Source: a virus. Taken from it: DNA of 20,334 nt. How positions within the stretch are numbered: the first letter of the stretch is position 1; every line of letters starts with the position of its first letter. Positions 7,084 through 13,723 of this stretch are shown here, piece after piece. The position numbers and the translations under genes were made by a program. The notes beneath the pieces are model-generated. The model ran no database searches. It worked only from the letters and a program-made list of their open reading frames with translations, and was not told the origin of the DNA. The stretch is taken from IMG/VR virus record IMGVR_UViG_3300009320_000138, positions 1-20,334 of that record, one strand, 5' to 3'.

Positions 7084-7102
7084 GGCGGACAGCATGTCCG
7101 CC
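7084..7102. repeat. Hairpin element copy (GGCGGACA stem)
   Basis: The stem GGCGGACA-GCA-TGTCCGCC is followed by CCGCCGTTAACCGG. The same stem and loop are found at 11962-11980, and a shorter GCGGACA stem at 13321-13337. It lies just beyond the stop codon of the gene ending at 7109. Confidence 0.7.
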
Positions 7103-7108
7103 CCGCCG

Positions 7109-7306
7109 TTAACCGGCCGGCACGACGTACAGACACCAGTGTTCCGTGTCCAGGCCCACCTCATCGGGTATCCAGGCCATCGCATCGCAGTAGCAGTCGA
7201 TGTTCCGCCACTTGTCCCGCCCCGGCGCCGCCGCCTGCGTGTAATGCTTCAGCCGCCAGCACCGCCGGCACGTCGCGGGTTTGAGTTCCGAATCACCGCG
7301 GGTCAT
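7109..7306 (-). CDS. Cysteine-rich hypothetical protein, 65 residues
   Basis: No family is recognised. CRRC at 13-16 and CYC at 38-40, with a further Cys near the C-terminus, suggest a small zinc-binding domain. The ATG overlaps the upstream stop as ATGA. The segment encoding RNIDCYCDAMA is duplicated in inverted orientation at 5952-5987. The C-terminal part (after AW) lies in the 153 bases that are absent from that second copy. Confidence 0.55.
   Translation of the reverse strand: MTRGDSELKPATCRRCWRLKHYTQAAAPGRDKWRNIDCYCDAMAWIPDEVGLDTEHWCLYVVPAG
7173..7208. repeat. Outer right arm of the inverted repeat
   Basis: Exact 36-bp reverse complement of 5952-5987, inside the coding region of the cysteine-rich gene. 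The direct repeat CAGGCC at 7014-7019 and 7173-7178 bounds the 153-base interruption. Confidence 0.9.
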
Positions 7307-7554
7307 TCATCAGCATCCTCGCCCTCCAGATCGACCCACTTGATCTGGAGGGCGATGTCCTGCGCCATCTTCGTTATCATGCCGATGCAGACGTGCGCGT
7401 TTCCCATCCACCGGATCTTCATCTCGTGAATCACCTCCGGCATTTCCGTTATCCTGTCGCGCCTCAAGAGGACCACGCCGTGCGTGAACCGCCGCATCAG
7501 TTCGACGGTCAGATCGTCCGTCGCGACCAGTTCGATACCGCTTTCCTCGTCCAT
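7303..7554 (-). CDS. Hypothetical protein, 83 residues
   Basis: No family is recognised. It is an acidic alpha/beta-looking protein with alternating hydrophobic strands (GVVLLRRDRI, HVCIGMITKMA). The ATG is preceded by a GAGGTGA-type ribosome binding site a few bases upstream, and the stop forms an ATGA overlap with the next gene. It belongs to the run of small co-translated early genes. Confidence 0.55.
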   Translation of the reverse strand: MDEESGIELVATDDLTVELMRRFTHGVVLLRRDRITEMPEVIHEMKIRWMGNAHVCIGMITKMAQDIALQIKWVDLEGEDADE

Positions 7555-7562
7555 CGGTCACC

Positions 7563-7964
7563 TCACCTCATCCGCCTCACCACCCGCTTTGCAATTTCCG
7601 CTTCGATCAGCGGCGCCAGCTTCGCCGCCATTGCGTGCGCGTAGTACTCGGCCCTATGCGCCTGACCACCGACATCTGCAAATCTCCACAGTACGCAATC
7701 CGAGACATTCGCCACCGCCACCAACGTCAACGTCACACCCGGGCCGACCTTCATTTCCTCCGATTCCACTTTCAGGTTCAGCATCCGGGCGAGTGTCTCT
7801 GCCGTCTCGGCCTCAACTTCACGCAATCGCATCGCCGCCGTATCCGCCCGTTCCCGTGAGATCACGAGTCTCTCCGCCTCCTCCTTGATCAGCGCGAGTT
7901 CCCCCGCAAACAGCCTCTCGACACACCATCCGACCATCCGCGTCCACCATTTCGGTCTGTTCAT
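7563..7964 (-). CDS. Hypothetical coiled-coil protein, 133 residues
   Basis: No family is recognised. An N-terminal Trp/Arg-rich segment (PKWWTRMVGWCVERLF) could be membrane- or partner-binding. Residues 22-75 form a long Glu-, Arg- and Ala-rich helix with heptad character, likely a coiled coil. The remainder looks like a small beta-containing domain ending in a basic tail. It lies downstream of the winged-helix gene. Confidence 0.55.
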   Translation of the reverse strand: MNRPKWWTRMVGWCVERLFAGELALIKEEAERLVISRERADTAAMRLREVEAETAETLARMLNLKVESEEMKVGPGVTLTLVAVANVSDCVLWRFADVGGQAHRAEYYAHAMAAKLAPLIEAEIAKRVVRRMR

Positions 7965-7977
7965 CGTTCACATCTCC

Positions 7978-8005
7978 GCGCTTCGCTTGTTAAACCGCTA
8001 GCGGT
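7978..8005 (-). repeat. Type-2 hairpin repeat
   Basis: Read leftward: ACCGCTAGCGGT and then TTAACAAGCGAAGCGC. The TAG inside the stem is the stop codon of the winged-helix gene at 7998, so the repeat forms the gene end. Confidence 0.8.
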
Positions 8006-9284
8006 TTCGCCCGCCATGGCCGGTCGTCAAAAGCCACTTCGCCGCCTGCACGCCCAGGTCCGCCATCCAGATCCTCGCCCTGGCACATGCCAGTGCATAC
8101 GGATGTCCGCCCATCGCCTCATCTGCCCTGTCCGTGTCGAGATCCTGCTTCGCCAGGTGGCAGGCCTTCGATATCCGCCGCTCTGCGAAATCGACTATGT
8201 CATCATCGCCCAGGCCCGCCCGCCTCAACGCATCGAGCCACTCGGCCCACTTGCTCGCGATCGCGGCGACCTGCGAAAGCCGCTCGCGGACGGCCAGTCG
8301 CGGCGGGAAGCGCAGGCGCGTGAATATCTGCCTGCCGTACTCCTCGGCGTCCCAGATCGCCTGGGGGACCGTCGTGACACCGGCGATCTCCGGTGGCGGT
8401 GGTCTCCCCCGCACGTCTTCATTATCCGGACAGGACGGGGGGCGGGATTGCTCCTGCCCCTCCGTCCCTGCCCGGTCTCGGGGCCGGGTCTCCGGCGGCG
8501 GCCGTTCGCCGCCGGGCGGGTCGTCGTGTTCCGTTTCCGGTCCCATTTCGATTTCGACTATCCCGTTCGCGTCCACGGTCGCCGTTGCGTTCGCGTTCGC
8601 GTTCGTCTCCGCCGGTTCCGGCGGTGGGTCGCCGTTGCGTTCCTGTTCCCGTTTTCGTTCGGGTTCAATTACCCGTTGCCCACCACCCGCAACGTCGGGT
8701 GGTGGGTTCCCGTTCCCGTTCCCGTTCGCGTACGCGCGCGGGCGGGTAACGTCGGCGGAATTTGGCGGAATGATTCCGTCAGATTCCGTCAAATTCCGCC
8801 GTCCATCGACTTTCATCATCTTGACCTTTTGCAGTACGGACTTATCGTCTTGCTTGAAGACCCGCCAATCGAAAACTTCTTCCGGCTCGACCTTTTCGAC
8901 CAGTCCGAGCCGTTGGAGCTTCTTCAGCGCGACGGAAACCTCTTTATGGTCCGTCAGGTCGATTCCAATCTGTTCGGCGACCTCGCGGCAGGTCGCGGCC
9001 CTGGTCCTTCTGACGTCCAGGAGGTAGCCGCGGAAGTGCCTGTGGTCGGCGGCGGCGATCTTGATCCAGGACCACAGGGCCCACAGGTCGCGTCCGCCTG
9101 CCCGCAGGATCGCCCGGCGTGTCGCCTCGATCTCCTGGCGGCAGATGGTCTCGTTATCGCCACGGACCCACTGTTTGACGAACTGCAGGGCCGTCCGTGA
9201 CCCTTTTCGCCTGGCGTCGTCGGGTTCGTACATCTCCCGCCACCGGCAGATGTACCACACCGTTTTCATTCCACTGCGTGCCAT
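7998..9284 (-). CDS. Winged-helix protein, possible phage replication or regulatory protein
   Basis: This 428-residue protein has three parts. Residues about 30-140 contain a winged-helix-like fold (RAATCREVAEQIGIDL, then SVALKKLQRLGLVEKVE), typical of DNA-binding domains in phage replication initiators and MarR-like regulators. Residues about 170-300 are a low-complexity linker rich in Pro, Asn, Glu and Arg, including GNGNGNGN and NANANATAT repeats encoded by hexamer microsatellites. Residues about 305-428 form a helical C-terminal domain with several Trp and Ala-rich helices. A DNA-binding domain, long linker and helical partner-binding domain fit a replication initiator or helicase-loader organiser, but no catalytic motif is present, so this is inference. 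The stop TAG lies within a type-2 repeat. Confidence 0.62.
   Translation of the reverse strand: MARSGMKTVWYICRWREMYEPDDARRKGSRTALQFVKQWVRGDNETICRQEIEATRRAILRAGGRDLWALWSWIKIAAADHRHFRGYLLDVRRTRAATCREVAEQIGIDLTDHKEVSVALKKLQRLGLVEKVEPEEVFDWRVFKQDDKSVLQKVKMMKVDGRRNLTESDGIIPPNSADVTRPRAYANGNGNGNPPPDVAGGGQRVIEPERKREQERNGDPPPEPAETNANANATATVDANGIVEIEMGPETEHDDPPGGERPPPETRPRDRAGTEGQEQSRPPSCPDNEDVRGRPPPPEIAGVTTVPQAIWDAEEYGRQIFTRLRFPPRLAVRERLSQVAAIASKWAEWLDALRRAGLGDDDIVDFAERRISKACHLAKQDLDTDRADEAMGGHPYALACARARIWMADLGVQAAKWLLTTGHGGRNR
8587..8605 (-). repeat. AACGCG hexamer microsatellite
   Basis: Three tandem GTTCGC units on the plus strand (coding AACGCG) give the Asn-Ala repeat in the linker of the winged-helix protein. 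Confidence 0.75.
8705..8728 (-). repeat. AACGGG hexamer microsatellite
   Basis: Tandem GTTCCC units on the plus strand (coding AACGGG) give the Asn-Gly repeat in the same linker. Confidence 0.75.
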
Positions 9285-9302
9285 TTTTTCACTCCGGCCA
9301 CG

Positions 9303-9330
9303 GCGCTGCGCTTGTTAAACCGCAAGCGGC
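9303..9330 (-). repeat. Type-2 hairpin repeat (variant)
   Basis: Read leftward: GCCGCTTGCGGT followed by TTAACAAGCGCAGCGC. The TAA provides the stop of the DUF1937 gene at 9315. Confidence 0.7.
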
Positions 9331-9776
9331 TCGAACACGTGCTCGGGGTCCGGGGTCAGCCTCACTGCCCACCCGTCCGTTCTGATCGTCACGGGGTCCA
9401 TGTAGAGAATCGGCTTGCCCGCCTCCTCGAACTCGGCGATCTCGAAGGCCAGGCCCGTCGATTCCCGCCACCCCGGCAGTCTCATCACGATCATCCCTTC
9501 GCACATCTCCCGTATCGGCTCATACTGCCACAGCCAGAAGTCCAACGCCATCGGGTCATTACCACCCAGGCTGATCGGATGCGAATGCACGATCGGCGAA
9601 AAGATCCGCATCCCCGTCCCCACCAGATACGTCGCCGCGACACACGCCGCCTCGAACCGCCGCCGCCTGACCTTCGCGTCCGGATCGCTGTACGGGCTTC
9701 CCAGGAAGATCATCGCGTCCGTCGGAAAGCCCATCATCGTCTTCGGGTCGATGTTCTCTCTACGTTCGATTTCCAC
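9315..9776 (-). CDS. DUF1937 / nucleoside 2-deoxyribosyltransferase-like protein
   Basis: About 153 residues from the GTG at 9776, which has AAAGGA 7 bases upstream. An ATG at 9812 lies in repeat-like sequence and lacks that support. The protein shows the familiar DUF1937 layout: IFLGSPYSDPD near the N-terminus, a RFEAACVAATYL helix, IFSPIVHSHPI, a Trp-rich segment, MRLPGWRESTGLAFEI and GKPILYM. DUF1937 belongs to the nucleoside 2-deoxyribosyltransferase-like fold, in which the conserved Glu of the ES-x-G-x-x-x-E motif acts in glycosyl transfer or hydrolysis. Together with the three methyltransferases nearby, it may take part in nucleotide salvage or in making a modified base. The exact substrate cannot be inferred. 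Confidence 0.82.
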   Translation of the reverse strand: MEIERRENIDPKTMMGFPTDAMIFLGSPYSDPDAKVRRRRFEAACVAATYLVGTGMRIFSPIVHSHPISLGGNDPMALDFWLWQYEPIREMCEGMIVMRLPGWRESTGLAFEIAEFEEAGKPILYMDPVTIRTDGWAVRLTPDPEHVFEPLAV

Positions 9777-9792
9777 GCCGTTGTCCTTTCGC

Positions 9793-9830
9793 GGTTCCCG
9801 GTTACGAATCACCAGTTACCAATTACCGTT
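9793..9830. repeat. Tandem GGTAATTGG-type intergenic tract
   Basis: Degenerate units such as GTTACCAATTACC lie between the stop at 9823 and the next gene, and the tract begins exactly at that TAA stop codon. A shorter related tract is at 19158-19180. Confidence 0.6.
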
Positions 9831-10218
9831 TCTTGACCATATACTTCAATCCGAACGCCTTGAGGCGATTGCTGACCCAGGCCGCCGTAACACCGAGCAT
9901 CACCGCGGCGGTCCGGACACACCCGTCGGCCATCTCCATCGCGGCGGCGAGATCATTCTCATTGAGCGGCTGGCCCCGCCGCTTCGCTTGCCGCCCGCGG
10001 CGGACATTGGGCTTCCCCTCCTGCTCGCGATTCTTCATTTCCGTGTAGATCATCATCCGTTTCGCCTGAAACGCCTTTGCGTCGTAAAGGGTCTCGGCGA
10101 TCGACACGTCGAGGCCGCGCAGCACGTTGACCAGTTCCACCGCCGAGAGGCCCTTCAATCGCCTCTCGGCGACCGCCCTTCTTCGCGGCGTCATCGTTTT
10201 GACGGCACGGTCGGTCAT
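9823..10218 (-). CDS. Hypothetical protein with Fis-like C-terminal HTH
   Basis: This 131-residue basic protein has a C-terminal Fis-type helix-turn-helix (HTH_8): DLAAAMEMADGCVRTAAVMLGVTAAWVSNRLKAF spread over about residues 89-122, with the AAVMLGV-x3-WVSNRL turn and recognition helix. The N-terminal 85 residues are helical and Arg/Lys rich. It probably binds DNA as a phage regulator or nucleoid-like protein. It follows the DUF5131 gene by four bases and belongs to the same transcription unit. The tandem repeat tract starts at its stop codon. Confidence 0.68.
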   Translation of the reverse strand: MTDRAVKTMTPRRRAVAERRLKGLSAVELVNVLRGLDVSIAETLYDAKAFQAKRMMIYTEMKNREQEGKPNVRRGRQAKRRGQPLNENDLAAAMEMADGCVRTAAVMLGVTAAWVSNRLKAFGLKYMVKKR

Positions 10219-10221
10219 CGC

Positions 10222-11076
10222 TTACACCTGGCAATTGGCATTTGGCATTTGGCATTTGGCAATTGGCGACGGCCCGACGGCATTCTCGTGCGAAACGGGC
10301 GACCCGTTCGGGGGTCCCCACGGGAGATTCCGCCGCCGCAGGTCCACGGGGAATTTCTCGGCGTCCGTCACCAGCTTCCCATCGATCCAGAGTTGCTTGA
10401 CGTACACGGGCGTCATCGTGATATCGCACTGCTTGACGATCTGGCGCACCCACTCCAGCGTCTCGGTACCCGGCGCCCCCTTGCGTCGATCATGCCCGAC
10501 GATCGCGCCGCGGATGTGCCTCGCGGTGGCGACGGGCGTCATCCACCAGAACTTGACCGCCTCCCACAGCGGCTCGAACGATATCCACATCCGTTTCAAC
10601 TGCTCGTCGCTGAACGTCGCCAGTTGGTCGGCCATCTCCTGATTGCAGACGCTCAGCCCATGCGAGATATTCGCGGCGTCCCAGCCGACCGGCCAGGACA
10701 TCGCCATGATGAGCCTCCTGAGCCGCTTTGCATTCTTCGTCAACGTGACGTAGTGATGCCACGGGGCCCGGCCGAGCATCATTTCCATCATACTGTCGAT
10801 CCACCGCGACTCCCGCTGCGGGTCCAGCCAGTCGTTGCAGAAGTTCGCCAGTACGACGCCGACGATCTTCGTATCTTCCGGCTGCCTCATTCGGTTGGGA
10901 TGCACGTGGACCTGGAACTTTTTGCACATCTCGCACTTGGCCAGGCCGCGTGCCGCCCATTTTTTCGCCCAGCACCCGTCGCACCCGCGGCTGCACCCGT
11001 ATCCGCACGGGTTCCATCCGTAGTATTCGGTGACCTGATCGTTTTTGTACCCGATGTTTGATTTCGGCATGCTCAT
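10222..11076 (-). CDS. DUF5131 (phage Gp37/Gp68 family) protein
   Basis: This 284-residue protein matches the Gp37/Gp68 (DUF5131) family: an N-terminal WNPCGYGCSRGCDGCWA at residues 21-37 with four closely spaced Cys (24, 28, 32, 35), then CEMC at 48-51, NFCNDWLDP, and the HHYVTLTKNAKRL motif. The Cys spacing resembles a radical-SAM-like iron-sulfur site, and family members are often found in mobile elements; a biochemical role is not known to me. The ATG overlaps the methyltransferase stop as ATGA. The last dozen residues (AKCQMPNANCQV) are the translated tandem TTGGCA tract, so the C-terminus has been extended into the repeat. Confidence 0.85.
   Translation of the reverse strand: MSMPKSNIGYKNDQVTEYYGWNPCGYGCSRGCDGCWAKKWAARGLAKCEMCKKFQVHVHPNRMRQPEDTKIVGVVLANFCNDWLDPQRESRWIDSMMEMMLGRAPWHHYVTLTKNAKRLRRLIMAMSWPVGWDAANISHGLSVCNQEMADQLATFSDEQLKRMWISFEPLWEAVKFWWMTPVATARHIRGAIVGHDRRKGAPGTETLEWVRQIVKQCDITMTPVYVKQLWIDGKLVTDAEKFPVDLRRRNLPWGPPNGSPVSHENAVGPSPIAKCQMPNANCQV
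10229..10267. repeat. Tandem TTGGCAAT/TTGGCAT tract
   Basis: Five or so units of TGGCAAT or TGGCATT lie head to tail. They are read as the C-terminus of the DUF5131 gene. The same unit type is found at 3420-3448. Confidence 0.85.
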
Positions 11077-11939
11077 GTCGGTTTCTCTTCCACGTTTAGA
11101 TCATTCGGAAACAGCGATGTGTCGTCGGGCACGTCCTGGGCGACGTCGTCGAAAAGCGGCTTTTCCGTGTCCCGGACACGCGCCCGGGCCTTGCGGCAGT
11201 ACGTCTCATTGATATCGATCCCGATCCACCGCCGCCCGAGTTTCTTGGCGGCGACGGCGCACGGACCCTCGCCGGCAAACGGATCCAGGATGATGTCACC
11301 GGGGTTCGTGTGGAGTTGGATGAAGTGGGCGTATAACTCGGGAACTTTCGCGCAGGGATGATCGTTTTCGCCTGGGATGATCTTCCTGATTCCGTAGTCA
11401 CCGGGCCGAATGATATTTTCTGTACGTCGTCCGCCGTTCCATCGAATCGCCGCACCCGGAACGCTGCCGACGAGGACCGTTTCATATGATCGACGATAAT
11501 GCCAGCCCATTCCCATCGGCCCCTTGTCCCACACGATCATTTGCTTGAACGAGAATACTTCGTCCATCCAGAGGGACCATCGGGCGAATTGCGGGTCAGG
11601 ACCGCCGCCGCCGCCGCAGCAGCAGCAGCAGCAGCCGGGCTTCAGAATCCGCCGCATTTTCGGAAGGCTCCCCCGATATACGTCGTTTGCCTCGGCCCCG
11701 TCGTTGGTGATGGGTCGATTGTCGCGTTCTGGGACGTAATCGCCCCGCCCCAGTGCGGCCTCCCAACGGGAGATCAGATCGCCGTTGTTGTTGTTGTTGT
11801 GTCCGTAGGGCGGGTCAGTCACAACGCAATCGACGCATCCGTCGGGCATTTCGGCCATCACTTCCAGGCAGTCGCCCCAGACGATACATCCGTCCGCCTC
11901 GCCGTCGATGACCGCTTTGATTTCCGGGTCCATGCTCAT
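11073..11939 (-). CDS. Beta-class DNA methyltransferase (DPPY type)
   Basis: This 288-residue enzyme belongs to the N6-adenine/N4-cytosine methyltransferases. The catalytic motif IV TDPPYG is at 41-46, and the AdoMet-binding motif I LDPFAGEGPCAVAA lies near residue 222, followed by RWIGIDI (motif II). Motif IV before motif I defines the beta class. The recognition region lies between them and contains Cys6-Gly5 encoded by a triplet microsatellite (11602-11634), and Asn5 encoded by a GTT run just after motif IV. Two triplet expansions inside one enzyme are odd. No restriction enzyme is adjacent, so it looks like an orphan phage methyltransferase, probably for protection from host restriction. 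The stop overlaps the DUF5131 ATG by 4 bases. Confidence 0.85.
   Translation of the reverse strand: MSMDPEIKAVIDGEADGCIVWGDCLEVMAEMPDGCVDCVVTDPPYGHNNNNNGDLISRWEAALGRGDYVPERDNRPITNDGAEANDVYRGSLPKMRRILKPGCCCCCCGGGGGPDPQFARWSLWMDEVFSFKQMIVWDKGPMGMGWHYRRSYETVLVGSVPGAAIRWNGGRRTENIIRPGDYGIRKIIPGENDHPCAKVPELYAHFIQLHTNPGDIILDPFAGEGPCAVAAKKLGRRWIGIDINETYCRKARARVRDTEKPLFDDVAQDVPDDTSLFPNDLNVEEKPT
11602..11634 (-). repeat. Triplet microsatellite coding Cys6-Gly5
   Basis: The plus strand reads (CCG)n and then (CAG)n. The coding strand is GCT-phase repeats read as TGC and then GGC, giving a run of six Cys and five Gly in the methyltransferase target-recognition region. Confidence 0.8.
11784..11800 (-). 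repeat. GTT triplet run coding Asn5
   Basis: Five AAC codons in a row sit directly after the DPPYG motif of the methyltransferase. Confidence 0.75.
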
Positions 11940-11949
11940 TTCTTCACCT

Positions 11950-12031
11950 CGGCGGTTTAGCGGCGGACAGCATGTCCGCCCGCCGTCGTTAACGGCGCGC
12001 GACGATCAAGATCGTCCGCTAAACTCTCATT
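11950..12031. repeat. Compound hairpin element at the methyltransferase 3' end
   Basis: Two units lie back to back. One, in plus orientation, has stem GGCGGACA-GCA-TGTCCGCC (11962-11980). The other, in minus orientation, has stem GACGATC-TT-GATCGTC (12001-12016) with flank GAGTTTAGCGG. Most of it is translated as the methyltransferase C-terminus. Confidence 0.85.
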
Positions 12032-13297
12032 GAACAGCGGCGCGTCCTCCGGCGTGTCCTGGACCACGTACCCCGCGACGGTCGCTTTGCCGATCCGGTC
12101 GCGGGCCTGGTCCGCATATTCCGGCTTCAGTTCGATTCCGATCCAGTCGCGCCCGTACACCGCCGCGACGGCCGCGGTCGTACCGGACCCCAGGAATGGA
12201 TCCAGGACGATGCAGGGGCACGGCCCGTCTGTTTCGCATTCGCAGGACGCTTCCCAGCCGGTTGTGCGCGATTCGATTACCGGCCCCCTGCGAATGTCGC
12301 CCGTATTGCCGCCGCCCTGACATTTCGGCCCGTGCTTACCCGCAATTTTCTTGCCGCTCTGGCCGGATCCGCTCAGAAAGTGCTTCTCAGATTCCACCAC
12401 CCGCCGCCACGGGGCCCCACATTCCGGGCAGCAGCCTTTCGCCGATGTCCCTGCCAGAATGCACGGCTCGACGAGTTTCTGCGGAAACGTGGCGAAGTGG
12501 GCCTCCGGATATGCCTCCCTCGGGATCGTCCAGACGGACCGCTTGTTGGCTTTTCCCGTCGCCGGGGCGTCAATGTTCCCGCCCGTCTGCGCAACGTCTT
12601 TCACCGCCTCCATATCGCAGAAGTACCGCGGCTTCTGCGTCAGGAGGAAAATGTATTCGTGTGCCTTCGTGCATCTGTCGCGGCACGATTCGGGCATCGG
12701 GTTAGGTTTGTGCCAGATGATATCCTGTCGCAGATACCAGCCGTCGGCCTGCAACGCAAACGCCACACGCCACGGGACGCCGACCAGGTCCTTCGGCTTG
12801 AGGCCGCGGGTCCGCGGTCCATGGCCGGATTTAAAATTCGGGCGAGCGCTCTGATTTCGCGCCGAGATGGATGTTGCCCGCTGATTGGCCATGTATCCGT
12901 TGTACGAATCACCCAGATTGAGCCAGAGCGCCCCGTCGTCGCGGAGCACTCGCCGGACGTGCCGGAAGACGGCGACCATCTTTTCGACGTATTCCTCCGG
13001 TGTCGCCTCCAGGCCAAGCTGGGCGTCGATGCGCTTGGCGCCGCACTTGGGGCAAACATCGCGGGCTTGCTTGCTACCACTGGCGGCGTTACTGGCCTGC
13101 TTGTCACTCACAACCGTAGTAAAGCCGTCTACGCAATGGTCACACTCAGCATCCCCCCCCTCCCAGGTCGCGGTACCGTAGTCGCGCAGGCCCCAGTACG
13201 GCGGGGACGTGACGACGCACTGTACGGACGCATCGGGTATCGCCGACCACGTGGCCGGGTCCAGCACGTCGCCGATTATGATCTCATTTCGAACCAT
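11957..13297 (-). CDS. Beta-class DNA methyltransferase (SPPYW type) with Cys pairs
   Basis: This 446-residue enzyme has motif IV SPPYWGLRDYG at 31-41 and motif I LDPFLGSGTTAAVAA at 365-379, followed by DWIGIEL. The order is beta class, and SPPY is common in N4-cytosine enzymes though not proof. Three Cys clusters (CDHC 52-55, CPKC 82-85, CCPECGAPW 289-297) suggest structural zinc sites within the insertions. GLKPKDLVGVPWRVAFALQ and IIWHKPNPMPES are family hallmarks. The last 22 residues, beginning SLADDL at 425, are not enzyme-like: they translate a compound of two hairpin elements read through in the one frame in which the element has no stop. The original gene may have ended near residue 424. 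No cognate nuclease is present. Confidence 0.87.
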   Translation of the reverse strand: MVRNEIIIGDVLDPATWSAIPDASVQCVVTSPPYWGLRDYGTATWEGGDAECDHCVDGFTTVVSDKQASNAASGSKQARDVCPKCGAKRIDAQLGLEATPEEYVEKMVAVFRHVRRVLRDDGALWLNLGDSYNGYMANQRATSISARNQSARPNFKSGHGPRTRGLKPKDLVGVPWRVAFALQADGWYLRQDIIWHKPNPMPESCRDRCTKAHEYIFLLTQKPRYFCDMEAVKDVAQTGGNIDAPATGKANKRSVWTIPREAYPEAHFATFPQKLVEPCILAGTSAKGCCPECGAPWRRVVESEKHFLSGSGQSGKKIAGKHGPKCQGGGNTGDIRRGPVIESRTTGWEASCECETDGPCPCIVLDPFLGSGTTAAVAAVYGRDWIGIELKPEYADQARDRIGKATVAGYVVQDTPEDAPLFNESLADDLDRRAPLTTAGGHAVRR

Positions 13298-13517
13298 GCT
13301 TCCGTGCTTCTTCAGACGAGGCGGACATCTTGTCCGCCGTTAGGGCGAGCCGTCTTTCCAGCGTCAACTTGTCGATCTTGAGTTGCTCCATCTTCTCCAG
13401 CACCGTGAGGAGGTTCCTGTTGACCCGCCAGAGCCGCAGCTTCAGGTCGGCGATTGCCGCCCGCTGCCTGGCCACGGTCTCCCTGGCGATCTTCAACTCT
13501 TGACGGATGGAATTCAT
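13284..13517 (-). CDS. Small coiled-coil protein, 77 residues
   Basis: No family is recognised. Residues 5-58 form an uninterrupted Lys-, Leu-, Arg- and Glu-rich helix with heptads (ELKIARETVARQRAAIADLK, then LLTVLEKMEQLKIDKLTLE), a likely coiled coil. The tail after ALTADKM is encoded by a hairpin element copy. The ATG forms an ATGA overlap with the stop of the 33-residue ORF upstream, and the 3' end overlaps the methyltransferase start by 14 bases. Confidence 0.6.
   Translation of the reverse strand: MNSIRQELKIARETVARQRAAIADLKLRLWRVNRNLLTVLEKMEQLKIDKLTLERRLALTADKMSASSEEARKHGSK
13321..13337. repeat. Hairpin element copy inside coding sequence
   Basis: Stem GCGGACA-TCT-TGTCCGC with flank CGTTAG. 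It is read in frame near the C-terminus of the coiled-coil protein. Confidence 0.65.
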
Positions 13518-13615
13518 TTCTTCGCCACGCCTACACCTCCAAGTCGTTTCCGCCGTAGACCATCCAGGTCCGCCACTAACTGCTGTTCGTCGTACTGGAC
13601 GTTCTTATCAATCAT
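13514..13615 (-). CDS. Very small ORF, 33 residues
   Basis: The ATG at 13615 has AGAGG 6 bases upstream, supplied by the right flank of the hairpin element at 13622-13666. It ends in TGA, forming an ATGA overlap with the coiled-coil gene. The peptide is charged and begins MIDKNVQYDEQQ; it ends in a basic Gly-rich tail. Such a good ribosome binding site and coupling argue that it is translated, either as a real micro-protein or as a leader for the next gene. No family recognised. Confidence 0.5.
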   Translation of the reverse strand: MIDKNVQYDEQQLVADLDGLRRKRLGGVGVAKK

Positions 13616-13621
13616 TGTTCG

Positions 13622-13666
13622 CCTCTGACGGCACGCGCGGGACAAGTCCCGCCGCTAAACTCTCAT
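13622..13666 (-). repeat. Intercistronic hairpin element
   Basis: Read leftward: ATGAGAGTTTAGCGG, stem GCGGGAC-TT-GTCCCGC (13637-13652), GCGTGCCGTCAGAGG. The right flank supplies the ribosome binding site of the 33-residue ORF. Confidence 0.85.
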
Positions 13667-13669
13667 GGG

Positions 13670-13710
13670 GCCCGGCGGCGGCGGTCATCCGTGACCCACC
13701 GCCACCGGGC
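13670..13710 (-). other. Long GC-rich hairpin after the HhH gene
   Basis: GCCCGG plus TGGCGGT pairs imperfectly with ACCGCCGCCG plus CCGGGC around a short loop. It lies just downstream of the stop at 13724. There is no U-tract; it could pause transcription or protect mRNA. Confidence 0.45.
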
Positions 13711-13723
13711 ACAGTTTCCGCCG

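Larger units (their letters stand above)
6905..7108. other. 204-bp regulatory gap
   Basis: No gene is seen here. It holds the promoter at 6912-6940, the inner right inverted-repeat arm (6990-7019), a C-rich run at 7037-7044, and a hairpin repeat copy at 7084-7102. AT content is locally higher near 6930-6990 than elsewhere in the window. Confidence 0.6.

Noticed and set aside
9415-11061. Long plus-strand open frame (548 codons) across the DUF1937-DUF5131 genes
   Set aside because: It is antisense to recognisable minus-strand genes. Its translation is Arg-, Pro- and His-rich with no motif, as expected of a shadow frame in GC-rich DNA.
12332-13381. Plus-strand open frame of 349 codons opposite the SPPYW methyltransferase
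   Set aside because: Shadow of a well-supported gene; composition is biased and no domain is visible.
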